Made by a program: the position numbers and the translations under genes. Below, one piece after another: positions 8,488 to 16,396 of a stretch of 64,000 nt of DNA; the first letter of the stretch is position 1; every line of letters starts with the position of its first letter. The notes under the pieces are model-generated. The model saw only the letters and a program-made list of their open reading frames with translations. It searched no databases and was not told the DNA's origin. This DNA is from CF-46 sp042408445 (GTDB taxonomy: Bacteria; Chloroflexota; Limnocylindria; Limnocylindrales; CSP1-4): positions 90,045-154,044 of the forward strand of contig JBHORC010000024.1 of assembly GCA_042408445.1 (NCBI GenBank), written 5' to 3'.

Positions 8488-9126
8488 ATGGAGCGGATCA
8501 GCCGGGTGATCGGGCCGCTCGGGACGAACGTCCACGTCATCGCCGATCCGGCGACGGGCGAGGCGATCGCGATCGACACGGCGATCCCGTCCCTCGCCTG
8601 GATCAGCGAGGAGCTCACCGCTCGCGAGTGGACGTTGAAGCTCATCGTCTCGACCCATGGCCACTGGGATCACATCGGCGACAACGCCGCCGTCGCGGAG
8701 GCCACCGGCGCCGAGATCGCCGTCCACGCTGCGGACCGCGAGGCGCTCGTCCATCCGACGCCGCTCTGGGCGCCGTTCGAGATCCCGCCGTCGGTGCCGG
8801 CCGTCGAGCTGGGCGAGGGCGGCGTGGTCCGCTTCGGGGCGATCCGCCTCACCGTCCTCCACACGCCCGGCCACACGCCGGGATCCGTGTGCCTGCTCGA
8901 CGCCGACAGCGGCGTCCTCTTCAGCGGTGACACGCTCTTCGCCGCGGGCTGGGGCCGGGTGGACCTCCCCGGCGGCTCGCCGGAGGCGATGGCCGAGTCG
9001 CTGATCCGTCTGTCGGAGCTCGACCCCGCGACGACGGTCCTGCCGGGCCACGGAGCGTCGACGACGATCAGCCGCGAGCGGCCGTGGCTCGATCTCGTCC
9101 GCAGCTCGGGGCGGCTGCTCGACTAG
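8488..9126 (+). CDS. MBL-fold metal-dependent hydrolase (glyoxalase II-like)
   Basis: A 212-residue metallo-beta-lactamase fold protein. The metal motif reads STHGHWDHIGD (H57, H59, D61, H62), and further ligand regions are LHTPGHTPGS, FSGDTLF and LPGHG. Size and motif spacing fit small thioesterase-like hydrolases such as YcbL/GloB relatives. It starts 11 nt after the kinase gene and is probably the last gene of the cox-proximal transcript. Its TAG stop overlaps the opposing TAG of the next gene in a shared CTAG. Substrate unknown. Confidence 0.88.
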   Translation: MERISRVIGPLGTNVHVIADPATGEAIAIDTAIPSLAWISEELTAREWTLKLIVSTHGHWDHIGDNAAVAEATGAEIAVHAADREALVHPTPLWAPFEIPPSVPAVELGEGGVVRFGAIRLTVLHTPGHTPGSVCLLDADSGVLFSGDTLFAAGWGRVDLPGGSPEAMAESLIRLSELDPATTVLPGHGASTTISRERPWLDLVRSSGRLLD

Positions 9127-10103
9127 CCGTTGACGACCCCGGTCGTGTCGACGACCTCGAGCATCGAGCCGGTGATCTGGTTGAGCGCGTGGAGCTCGTC
9201 GTCGTTCCAGTGCGGATCCGACGCGCCGGCGATGTAGTACGCCGATCCGTTGTCGGCCAGGATCATCCCGTACTGCTTGAGCGCGGTGAGGATCACGCGG
9301 ACCTGCGGCCCGAAGCCGCTGATGTTCACGCCCGCCTTGAGCCGGACGCGGAGGCCCATCGGCGGGTAGCTCGCGCTCGTCGTCGAGCCGGCGTCGTGGC
9401 GGGCCGGATAGATGTGCGCGTCGCGGGTCTTCGGCACCGTGAACCGGAGAGCGTGGGCGATCACCCCGGCGGCGACCTCGTCGTACCGGGCAAGGCCGGG
9501 GTAGATCGGCAGGCCCGCGGCGTCGGCGGACGTCCAGCCGTCCGGCCGCAGCGCGTTCGAGCCCAGATCCCATGTCGCGCCGGAGCCGGCCGTCCAGTGG
9601 CCAGTCGAGTGGTCCGCGGCAAAGAGCTCCCAGAGACGACAGCTCGCCTCGTCGATCATCAGGAGATGGCGATCGCCGCCTGCGCCCGCGCCCTCGATCT
9701 TCGGTGAGGCGGGGATCGGGTAGGGGACATGGTCCGACTCGTCGTCGTAGTCGAACTGGACGGTCGTCCGGGGCGTCGTCTTCGTGACGACATTCACCGG
9801 GATCCCATAGCCGGCGAACGTGCCGAAGTCCGGGTGGAGCGTGCGGGTCGTCCCCATCGAGGCGATCAACGTCGCCGAGTCCCTGCGCACGGGAAGACTG
9901 TCGATCCGGCGGTTCCACACGTTCGTCGTCGGGAACGCCTGCTTGCAGCCGACATGGCTGACGATCGGGGTTCGGCCCGCGCCCGTCGTGCCGCGAGCCG
10001 CGGCCGAGACGCCGGCGGCGGCGGTCGCCGACAGCGCGGTCACGAAGACGAGAACCGCGACGCGCCAGGTCGACGAGTGAGCGGACAGACGGCGCTCAGG
10101 CAT
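9123..10103 (-). CDS. Secreted protein of unknown function
   Basis: A 326-residue protein with an N-terminal signal peptide: a short basic stretch, then a hydrophobic run VAVLVFVTALSATAAAGVSA at about residues 14-33. The mature part begins with a conserved-looking NVWNRRIDSLPV segment. It contains HPDFGTFAGYGIPVNVV, many aromatic and acidic residues and two Cys near positions 50 and 150. I do not recognise a catalytic motif. The pattern resembles lectin- or glycosidase-like secreted proteins of Gram-positive soil bacteria, but I cannot name the family. An upstream in-frame GTG/ATG would add about 23 residues; the signal peptide favours 10103. Confidence 0.7.
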   Translation of the reverse strand: MPERRLSAHSSTWRVAVLVFVTALSATAAAGVSAAARGTTGAGRTPIVSHVGCKQAFPTTNVWNRRIDSLPVRRDSATLIASMGTTRTLHPDFGTFAGYGIPVNVVTKTTPRTTVQFDYDDESDHVPYPIPASPKIEGAGAGGDRHLLMIDEASCRLWELFAADHSTGHWTAGSGATWDLGSNALRPDGWTSADAAGLPIYPGLARYDEVAAGVIAHALRFTVPKTRDAHIYPARHDAGSTTSASYPPMGLRVRLKAGVNISGFGPQVRVILTALKQYGMILADNGSAYYIAGASDPHWNDDELHALNQITGSMLEVVDTTGVVNG

Positions 10104-10184
10104 GCGGCGATCGTCGCCTGCAATCCGCCCCGTGCGCCTGATCCGATGGTCCCGAACGGTGCCGGCCCACACCGCCCGAAGGGG

Positions 10185-11213
10185 TCAGAGGACGCCGGGT
10201 GGGAGCGGCTTGCGGTAGACGGTCGAGCTCGACGCCACCTCGAAGCCGCACGACTCGTAGAGGCGGAGCGCCTGGTTCGGGTTCGACGCGTCGACGCCGA
10301 GGGCCGCCTCCGTCATCCCGTGCTCCCGCAGGAGGCGGAGGCTGTGGGCGATCAGCGCGCGTGCCAGCCCACGCTGACGCCACGGACGTCGGGTGAAGAT
10401 CGAGTCGAGCCAGCCGAGCGTCGGCTCCGACGATCGGACACCGTTGAGAACGGCTCCGGCAACCTCGTCGCCATCGAACGCGACCACCCACAGGGACACG
10501 TCACTGTCGGGGTCCTCCAGGACCAGGCGGTAGAACGTCTCGACGTCCTCGACGGACCCGAAGTGATCCTGGAACGCCTCGTGGTCGGCCGCGATCACGG
10601 TCTTGATCGCCGTCGGCTCGAAGGGGATCGGCCGGATCTCGAGGCCGTCGGGCAGCGGAGCCAGCGGGATCCCGTCGAGGTTCGGTCGGCGCATCGAGAA
10701 GAAGCGTCGCATCGGCTCGTACCCGGCGGAGCGCAGGAGGACGTCGCCGCCGACGTCGCCGTCGTGGATGTACGTGGTGAGCCAGGCGGGCCGGCCGCCA
10801 GCAGACGCCGCCTCCGCCGCTGCGATCTCGAGACGCCGCCGCTCGGTCCACTCGAGAAGCCGCCGGCCGAGCCCCCGCCGGCGCTCGGCGGGAAGGACGA
10901 AGCAGGCGCACTCGTACCAGCGCTCGCGGTCCGTCGTGTCGCTCCAGAGGACCCGTGCATAGCCGACGACCTCATCTCCCCGCCGGGCGATGACCAGATC
11001 CGTCGACGGGTCGCAGTTCTCGAGGTTCCGGTAGTAGGCCCGCATGCCGTCGACGGTGCTGAGGTCGATCTCGCCGGCATCGCGCCGGACGGCATCGGCG
11101 ACGGTCCAGAGCTGCGGCACCTCGGCGTCGAGGTCCACGGACAGCCGGAGGCTGACCCCGTCCACGTCCGCCTCCACGGCCGGGCCCTTCGGGGGAACCA
11201 CCGTGGTCGTCAT
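10185..11213 (-). CDS. Tandem GNAT-domain acetyltransferase
   Basis: A 342-residue protein with two GNAT folds. The first (about 20-165) has the acetyl-CoA loop LPAERRRGLGRRLLEW. The second (about 185-335) has RRPWRQRGLARALIAHSL and the terminal LYESCGFE strand. Such double-GNAT proteins include mycothiol-synthase-like and antibiotic-modifying enzymes; this one has no diagnostic substrate motif. Its ATG overlaps the rsgA stop (ATGA), so it is translationally coupled as the last gene of the ABC-RsgA operon. GGAGGG lies upstream of the start. That company makes self-protection or ribosome-related acetylation possible, but this is inference. Confidence 0.88.
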   Translation of the reverse strand: MTTTVVPPKGPAVEADVDGVSLRLSVDLDAEVPQLWTVADAVRRDAGEIDLSTVDGMRAYYRNLENCDPSTDLVIARRGDEVVGYARVLWSDTTDRERWYECACFVLPAERRRGLGRRLLEWTERRRLEIAAAEAASAGGRPAWLTTYIHDGDVGGDVLLRSAGYEPMRRFFSMRRPNLDGIPLAPLPDGLEIRPIPFEPTAIKTVIAADHEAFQDHFGSVEDVETFYRLVLEDPDSDVSLWVVAFDGDEVAGAVLNGVRSSEPTLGWLDSIFTRRPWRQRGLARALIAHSLRLLREHGMTEAALGVDASNPNQALRLYESCGFEVASSSTVYRKPLPPGVL

Positions 11214-12319
11214 CGCCGTCCCTCCGTCCCGTACTTCGCGTCCATGTGGCGGCTGACCGCCTTGCCGATCTGCTTCCACTTCCGTCGCTCCTCCGCCCGG
11301 GCGAGGGCGTCGACCCGACGCTCGTGGTGGGCGGTCTCGCGACGGAGCTTCTGCCAGCTCGCGTACCGGTCCGGTTCGAGCCGTCCGTCGGCGAGGGCCG
11401 CCCGAACCGCGCAGCCGGGCTCTGCGCCGTGGGAGCAATCGCTGAACCGGCAGCCGACGGCGACGTCCTCGATGTCCCCGAAGGTCTGGTCGAGCCCGTC
11501 GGAATCCCACAGGGCGAGCTCGCGCATGCCGGGGGTGTCGAGGACGAGCCCGCCACCCGGGAGCAGGTGCAGCTCGCGACGGGTCGTGGTGTGGCGGCCG
11601 CGGGCGTCGTCGTCACGGATCGCGCTCGTCGCGGCGATCTCTGCTCCGGCAAGCCGATTCAGGAGCGTCGACTTCCCGACGCCGGACGAGCCGACGAAGG
11701 CGACCGTGCAGCCGACGGGGATCCGTCCCTGGAGCTCATCGATGCCCCGTCCGTCGAACGAGCTGACGACGATCACCTCGGCGCCGGCGGCCACGCGGGC
11801 CACGGCCGCGAGCGCCTCCTGGACCTCGGCATCCGTTTCGAGGTCCGCCTTGGTGAGCAGCACGATCGGCTGGGCGCCGCTCTCCCACGCCGCTGCGACA
11901 TAGCGCTCGAGCCGGCGCGGGTTCAGGTCGCCGTTGAGCGATGCGACGACGAAGACGATGTCCAGGTTCGCGCCGACGACCTGGGCGCCGGTTCGTCGCC
12001 CCGCTGCCTGGCGAACCAGGGCGGTTCGCCGGGGAAGCAGAGCATGGATGACCGTCTCGTCGGCGAGGCCGGCCTCCACGACGACCCAGTCGCCGACCGC
12101 CGGGAATGCCGACGGACCCTCGTCCGCATCGAACCGGAAGCGGCCGGTCACACCGGCCCGGAGCTCGCCGGCCGCGGCGAGGACCTGGTACGAGCCGCGA
12201 TCCTCGGCGACGACCCGCGCCGGCTCGCGGCCCAGCGCCGCATGCGGTGCGTGCGCGGCCGCGAGCGCGGGCGTCCAGCCGAGCAGGTCGAGCGTGGTCA
12301 CGACATCCGTGGCCGTCAT
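11210..12319 (-). CDS. rsgA: Ribosome small-subunit-dependent GTPase RsgA
   Basis: A 369-residue circularly permuted GTPase that acts in late 30S assembly and responds to (p)ppGpp. An N-terminal OB fold (AGVTGRFRF, GDWVVVEAG) is followed by G motifs in permuted order: LLTKADL (G4), GSSGVGKSTLLNRL (G1), then TTTRRELHLL and LDTPGMREL (G2/G3). The C-terminal zinc knuckle shows CRFSDCSHGAEPGC. Length is normal. Its start overlaps the permease stop (ATGA) and its stop overlaps the GNAT start. Finding rsgA locked inside an ABC-exporter operon is unusual and suggests the whole unit responds to ribosome stress. Confidence 0.95.
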   Translation of the reverse strand: MTATDVVTTLDLLGWTPALAAAHAPHAALGREPARVVAEDRGSYQVLAAAGELRAGVTGRFRFDADEGPSAFPAVGDWVVVEAGLADETVIHALLPRRTALVRQAAGRRTGAQVVGANLDIVFVVASLNGDLNPRRLERYVAAAWESGAQPIVLLTKADLETDAEVQEALAAVARVAAGAEVIVVSSFDGRGIDELQGRIPVGCTVAFVGSSGVGKSTLLNRLAGAEIAATSAIRDDDARGRHTTTRRELHLLPGGGLVLDTPGMRELALWDSDGLDQTFGDIEDVAVGCRFSDCSHGAEPGCAVRAALADGRLEPDRYASWQKLRRETAHHERRVDALARAEERRKWKQIGKAVSRHMDAKYGTEGRR

Positions 12320-13158
12320 CCGACCCGCTTCAGCTTTCCGGTCCGCTTCGCGTAGCGCTCGGCGCGACCGAACGCCCACAGCCCGAACGGGATGAGGAAC
12401 GCGCCCATCACGAGGAGCGGCCACACGTCGCCGAGGAGCGCCGTGACCGGCGCACCGTCGATGAGGCCCTTCCGGACCCCGTCGAGGACGTAGGTCGCCG
12501 GCGACAGGTGCGACAGGACCTGCATCCAGCCCGGCAGGACATCCACCGAGTAGTAGACGCCGCTCACGAGGAGCAGGCACGACTGCAGGACGAACGTCAT
12601 CTGGGCGCCGCGCTCGACGTACAGGAGCGGCAGGATCGCCGCGATCATCCCGATCCCGACGAAGCTGAACGACCCGAGGGCCATGAAGACGACGACGGTC
12701 ACCGGGTTCGCGCCGGTCACGTCGAGCTGCGGAAAGAACAGCACGAGCACGACGAGGATCGCCAGCGTGTGGATCAGCCCGTACACCATCGCGTACAGGA
12801 CCGACCCGAGCAGGTGCGACGAGCGCCGGATCGGCGCCATCATCGTGTACTCGAGCGTGCCCTCCCAGCGCTCGACCGCGATCGTCTCCGCGATCCAGCT
12901 GAAGACCACCGAGAGGTAGTTCCAGAAGATCGCGCCGACCATCAGGAGGAGGATCAGGCGGGGACTGCCCTGGTCGGCACCGATCAGCGAGATGCTGAGG
13001 GCGCCGGCCACCGAATAGATGAGGAACGCGATCTCCCAGCCCCAGTAGCGCCGGGTCAGGAAGAAGTTGCGCTCCATGAAGGCGTACGACGCCTTGAGCT
13101 CATGGGCGAGGGTGGTCATCGGAGTGCTCCGGGGGAGGGAGCCGGCTCGGTCGCTCAT
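12316..13158 (-). CDS. ABC-2 type transporter permease (DrrB-like)
   Basis: A 280-residue integral membrane protein with six predicted hydrophobic segments and the ABC-2 signature region WEGTLEYTMMAPIRRSSHLLG. It pairs with the ATPase encoded upstream. Family members export drugs, lipids or polysaccharides. The ATG at 13158 overlaps the stop of the 67-aa gene (ATGA). A second ATG at 13119 has GGAG at a good distance and is an equally plausible start, removing 13 residues. No substrate can be assigned; the operon context points to export of a ribosome-targeting compound. Confidence 0.88.
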   Translation of the reverse strand: MSDRAGSLPRSTPMTTLAHELKASYAFMERNFFLTRRYWGWEIAFLIYSVAGALSISLIGADQGSPRLILLLMVGAIFWNYLSVVFSWIAETIAVERWEGTLEYTMMAPIRRSSHLLGSVLYAMVYGLIHTLAILVVLVLFFPQLDVTGANPVTVVVFMALGSFSFVGIGMIAAILPLLYVERGAQMTFVLQSCLLLVSGVYYSVDVLPGWMQVLSHLSPATYVLDGVRKGLIDGAPVTALLGDVWPLLVMGAFLIPFGLWAFGRAERYAKRTGKLKRVG

Positions 13159-13358
13159 CGCGTCCGAGCCAGCTCGTAGATGGACTCGTGGTTGGACTCG
13201 CCGGCCAGGCGCGTTCCGAAGCGGGCGATCGACGTGCCCAGGGCACGCCGGATCGACGGCGTCGGACGGGCGAAGCGACGGTCGTTCTCGGCCTGTCGGA
13301 TCTGATCCGCGCGCAGGGCGTTGATCAGCCGCAGCCGATCGGTCGCGAAGCTCTGCAT
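13155..13358 (-). CDS. 67-residue basic protein of unknown function within the ABC operon
   Basis: A small open frame of 67 codons with the best ribosome binding site in the window: AAAGGAGGTGA ends 7 nt before the ATG. Its stop overlaps the permease start. The product is Arg-rich, predicted helical (NALRADQIRQAENDRRF, then a basic SIRRALG stretch), with no transmembrane segment or signal peptide. I recognise no family. The strong start signal, codon use like its neighbours and coupling to both sides argue for a real protein, perhaps a regulator or adaptor of the transporter. An upstream in-frame start would add 17 residues but lacks such a signal. Confidence 0.75.
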   Translation of the reverse strand: MQSFATDRLRLINALRADQIRQAENDRRFARPTPSIRRALGTSIARFGTRLAGESNHESIYELARTR

Positions 13359-13389
13359 CTTGCTGTCACCTCCTTTCATTGAATGTCGG

Positions 13390-14289
13390 TCAGTCATCGT
13401 GGTCGTCATCGGATTCGTCCTCCTCCACGTCCTCGTCGAGCGAACGTCCGGTATGGGTCATGAACACGTCGTGGAGCGTTGCCGGCTTGCCGGTGCGAGC
13501 GGCTTCGGCGGCGATCAGGCCGGCCGGCGTGTCCTCCACCACGACCCGGCCACCGGCCAGGACGAGGATCGAGTCACAGAGCCGCTCGGCCTCGTCGAGG
13601 TCGTGCGTCGTGAGGACGATCGAGGCGTCGTGCGTCTCCCGTAGCTCCTCGATGAAGGTCTGGACGTCCAGCTTCGATCGCGGATCGAGGCCCGTCGTCG
13701 GCTCGTCGAGGAGCAGGAGGGACGGGCTCGTCAGCAGCGCCCGCGCGATCGCGACCTTCTGCTGCATGCCCCGGCTCATCTGCACGATCGGCCGGCCGAC
13801 GCGCTTCTCGCCGATGCCGAGGCGGCCGAGGATCTCGATCGCATCCCGCCGGGCAACCGCCGCATCGAGCCCGTAGAGACGGGCTGCGAAGAGGAGGTTC
13901 TCCATCGGGCTGAGCTTCTTGAAGAACGCGGCGTCCACGCTGACCCGGTTGATCAGGCGCTTGACCTGCATCTCGTCGCGCTCGATGTCGTGCCCGAAGA
14001 CGGAGACCCGGCCCTGGTCGAGGGTCAGGAGACCCGAGACGAGGCGGATCAGCGTCGACTTGCCGGAGCCGTTGGCGCCGAGGATCCCGACGATGTCGCC
14101 CCGCTCGAGGCGAAGCGACACGTCCTGGATCGCGACGACGGGCTTGCGCTTCCGTCCGACGACGAACCGCTTCGTGACGCCCTCCACGAGGAGCGCCGGC
14201 ACGGTGGTGTCGATGGTGAGGTCACCGTCGACGGAGCCGTCGAAGCGTCGGCGAGCGATCTTCTGTTGTCCGAGAACGGTGGCGGTCAC
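13390..14289 (-). CDS. ABC transporter ATP-binding protein (DrrA-like)
   Basis: A 299-residue ATPase starting at a GTG with AGGAG 7 nt upstream. It has Walker A GANGSGKST (71-79), the signature MSRGMQQKVAIARAL in place of the usual LSGGQ, Walker B LLLLDEPTTGLD and the switch His in LTTHD. The degenerate signature is common in exporters of the DrrA/CcmA type. The extreme C-terminus is strikingly acidic (DEDVEEDESDDDHDD). It opens the structural part of the operon, 160 nt downstream of a terminator-like hairpin. An in-frame start further upstream would add 27 residues and is less likely. Confidence 0.9.
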   Translation of the reverse strand: MTATVLGQQKIARRRFDGSVDGDLTIDTTVPALLVEGVTKRFVVGRKRKPVVAIQDVSLRLERGDIVGILGANGSGKSTLIRLVSGLLTLDQGRVSVFGHDIERDEMQVKRLINRVSVDAAFFKKLSPMENLLFAARLYGLDAAVARRDAIEILGRLGIGEKRVGRPIVQMSRGMQQKVAIARALLTSPSLLLLDEPTTGLDPRSKLDVQTFIEELRETHDASIVLTTHDLDEAERLCDSILVLAGGRVVVEDTPAGLIAAEAARTGKPATLHDVFMTHTGRSLDEDVEEDESDDDHDD

Positions 14290-14448
14290 TGGTGGGCTCC
14301 TGGTTGCTGGTGAGGTGTGGCGGTCGAAACCGCGGATTCGAGTGGGGGTGGGGTCCGGGGCGGGAATCAAACGAGCCGCGGACCTGATCGATGCGGGCGG
14401 TGCATCGGGTGGGCTCGCGGCTCGGGTGACGCCTCCGGTCGAGGCATC

Positions 14449-14479
14449 AAAAAAGCCGGGGGCCCATCTGGCCCACGGC
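14449..14479 (-). terminator. Intrinsic terminator/attenuator in the ABC operon leader
   Basis: On the minus strand, GCCGTGGGCC (14479-14470), a 5-nt loop and GGCCCCCGGC (14464-14455) form nine pairs with one mismatch. Six T follow directly (14454-14449). The structure lies between the leader ORF and the ABC ATPase, so it would stop transcription before the operon. The 5' arm can instead pair in CCACG-AGC-CGTGG (14485-14473), which is exclusive with the terminator. A further hairpin (14511-14497) abuts the leader stop codon. This is the anatomy of a ribosome-controlled attenuator. Confidence 0.8.
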
Positions 14480-14516
14480 TCGTGGTTCGCACTTCCGGCG
14501 GTTCGACCGCCTCAGG

Positions 14517-14606
14517 CTAGCTCGAGATGGGCACAGTCCTCCCGCCGCTGTCGGCGCCATCGGGCGCGGCCGTCGGGCGGAAGCGGAGGAACGTCATGCT
14601 GTTCAT
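14517..14606 (-). CDS. 29-residue leader peptide ORF of the ABC operon
   Basis: A short ORF opening MNSMTFLRFRP and ending at a TAG just before the leader hairpins. GGGAGG lies 8 nt before the ATG, and a second in-frame ATG follows at codon 4. It begins about 53 nt after the predicted transcription start. The RFR-P stretch has the basic-any-basic pattern known to stall ribosomes in the presence of macrolides in leaders such as ErmDL. That similarity is from memory of the motif, not an alignment. Position, binding site and the following terminator make a regulatory leader more likely than a functional protein. Confidence 0.7.
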   Translation of the reverse strand: MNSMTFLRFRPTAAPDGADSGGRTVPISS

Positions 14607-14665
14607 TCGGCGTGCCTCCCTGGGCTGCGCAAGTCGAGTGGCGGGCGGTCGCCGCGCCGGCCGGG

Positions 14666-14695
14666 AGTCTACGCGCGCCGGCGCGCCGCGGTCAA
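14666..14695 (-). promoter_or_regulatory. Promoter of the leader-ABC-RsgA operon
   Basis: On the minus strand TTGACC (14695-14690) is followed after 18 bp by TAGACT (14671-14666). Transcription should start near 14659, giving a leader of about 370 nt to the ATPase GTG. The same TTGAC / TANNNT pattern recurs at three other places in the window. Confidence 0.75.
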
Positions 14696-14742
14696 CCCCG
14701 TCGAATGACGGTGTCGCCGGCGCGACAGATGACGTAGGCATG

Positions 14743-15318
14743 TCAGATCGGGCGGCGGACAATGACGCGATGGACGGTCGACTGCGGCGAGTCGATGTCG
14801 TGGACGACCTCGAATCCTGCGGCGACGAACGTGGACAGGAGGCCCGTGTAGCCGACGCCCGGAGCGATCCGGCCCTCGCCCGGATCCACCGGATATGCCT
14901 CCAGCATCGTCGCCCCGTGGGCGGAGGCGTAGTCGCTCGCGGCGTCGAGGAGATGCTTCGTCACGCCGCGGCGACGGACGGACTTCGACACGACGAAGCA
15001 GACCACCGACCAGACGGGTGTTTCGTCGACCTTCGGTCGGACGCGCGAGTTCGCGAGCCGCGGGTAGTCCTCCCGTGGGCCAACGCTGACCCAGCCCACG
15101 GCGCGGCCATCCTCGTACGCGAGGAGGCCCGGGGCAGGATCCGGCTGCGAGTCGACCAGGTCCTGGAACCCCTCGCGAACCTCCGCGGTGTTCGAGAACG
15201 ACCAGTCCTTCGAGCGGACACGCCAGAACATGCACCAGCAGGTCTTCGGGTCGCCTCCCTCGCCGAACAGTGCTGCGACGTCCGGCCAGCGATCCGGCGT
15301 GAGCGGGTGGATCTCCAC
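14743..15318 (-). CDS. GNAT-family acetyltransferase
   Basis: A 191-residue single GNAT domain. The acetyl-CoA-binding loop is SVRRRGVTKHLLDAA (mid-protein) and the C-terminal region carries EAYPVDPGEG. The opening VEIHPLTPDRWPDVAALFG and a CWCMFWR segment match another protein in this window (55350-55949), so the two are paralogues. The start is a GTG at 15318 with GAGG upstream; an in-frame ATG 17 codons earlier lacks a binding site. It is transcribed toward the leader-ABC operon but ends before that promoter. Substrate unknown. Confidence 0.87.
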   Translation of the reverse strand: MEIHPLTPDRWPDVAALFGEGGDPKTCWCMFWRVRSKDWSFSNTAEVREGFQDLVDSQPDPAPGLLAYEDGRAVGWVSVGPREDYPRLANSRVRPKVDETPVWSVVCFVVSKSVRRRGVTKHLLDAASDYASAHGATMLEAYPVDPGEGRIAPGVGYTGLLSTFVAAGFEVVHDIDSPQSTVHRVIVRRPI

Positions 15319-15419
15319 TTGATGTTCCTCACCGCGCGGCGTCGAGGCGTTCGGCTGCCACTGCAGCACCAGGGTCGATCGTAGCGGGCGATCTGTCAGG
15401 GCCTGTCATCATCGGAGGC

Positions 15420-16349
15420 GTGAACGACGACCGCCTGGCCTGGCTCCGCGAGGCGATGTCCCCGCCCCGTCGCTCGATCGTCGAGCTGATCCAGGGCCGG
15501 GTCCTGGACACGGAACTGGCCGCCCTGGCGTGGATCCTCGTCGAGGCACGGCTGCCGCTGGTCGTCGGCGGGATGGCCCGGGGAGCGGGCAAGACGACCC
15601 TCCTGGAAGCGCTCCTCGACTTCCTCCCGGGCACCGTGCGGCGCCTCGAGCTGCGGGGCGTCGACGAGGACTTCGCGTGGCTGCCCGAGGCGCGATCCCT
15701 CGGCTGGAGCGACGAGGCGCCGCTCCTTGCCGGCGCCAGCCGGGCCGATGTCGGCGATCCGCCGCGGGCGACCGGCGTCTCACCGGCAACGGCCTATCTC
15801 GTCGCGCCCGAGCTCTCCAGCCACATGCCGCTCTACACGGATGGGATCGCAGCCCGGACCCTCGTTCGTGCCGCCTCGATCGGCTATGGCATCGCGACAA
15901 CGATCCACGCCGATCGCCTGGAGGACGTCCACTCGGAGCTCCTCGAGCGACGCATCGGATTGACCGAGGACGAGCTGACGTACCTGGGACTCGTCCTGAT
16001 CGTCCGACCCGAGCGCGGACCTGATGGGCACATCCGGCGGCGGGTCGTCGCCGCCCACTACGCCCGGCCGCTGGGCCGTGACGAGCACGGCCACACGCAG
16101 CGGCTCCCGCCGGCCGTCCTGGCGGTCCGGGACGAGGCTGCGGACCGTCTCGATCATTTCGCGTGGGGGGTGATGCCGGAGATCGCGGTCCGGCTCGGGC
16201 GGAAGGCCGGCGACCTGGAGCAGGATCAGGCGGACCGGGCGGCATTTCTCGGGAGCCTCGTCGCGGCTGACGTCGTCGATGTCGGGAGCGTTCGAGCCGC
16301 GATCGCGGACTGGCGCCGGTCGGGCAGCGTTCGGCCCGGCATCCACTGA
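15420..16349 (+). CDS. CpaF/VirB11-like P-loop secretion ATPase, standalone
   Basis: A 309-residue ATPase with Walker A GMARGAGKTTLLEALL at about 50-65, an ELRGVDEDF acidic strand and the TIHADRLEDVHSEL segment that resembles the His box of type II/IV secretion and pilus ATPases. It lacks the long N-terminal domain of typical CpaF proteins (350-450 residues), and no pilin, TadB/C or secretin gene is nearby. It may be a diverged motor working with components elsewhere, or a repurposed ATPase. The start is a GTG; GGAGG lies too close to it, so an ATG at 15456 remains possible. Confidence 0.7.
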   Translation: MNDDRLAWLREAMSPPRRSIVELIQGRVLDTELAALAWILVEARLPLVVGGMARGAGKTTLLEALLDFLPGTVRRLELRGVDEDFAWLPEARSLGWSDEAPLLAGASRADVGDPPRATGVSPATAYLVAPELSSHMPLYTDGIAARTLVRAASIGYGIATTIHADRLEDVHSELLERRIGLTEDELTYLGLVLIVRPERGPDGHIRRRVVAAHYARPLGRDEHGHTQRLPPAVLAVRDEAADRLDHFAWGVMPEIAVRLGRKAGDLEQDQADRAAFLGSLVAADVVDVGSVRAAIADWRRSGSVRPGIH

Positions 16350-16396
16350 GCGCGGCTCCTCGACGCCCTGCCGTGGCGGTGCCAAGATCGTCCCCG

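Noticed and set aside
14267..14290. GTTGTCCGAGAAC as another copy of the GntR operator
   Set aside because: It matches only one half-site, lies inside the ABC ATPase coding start, and lacks the second repeat and promoter block.
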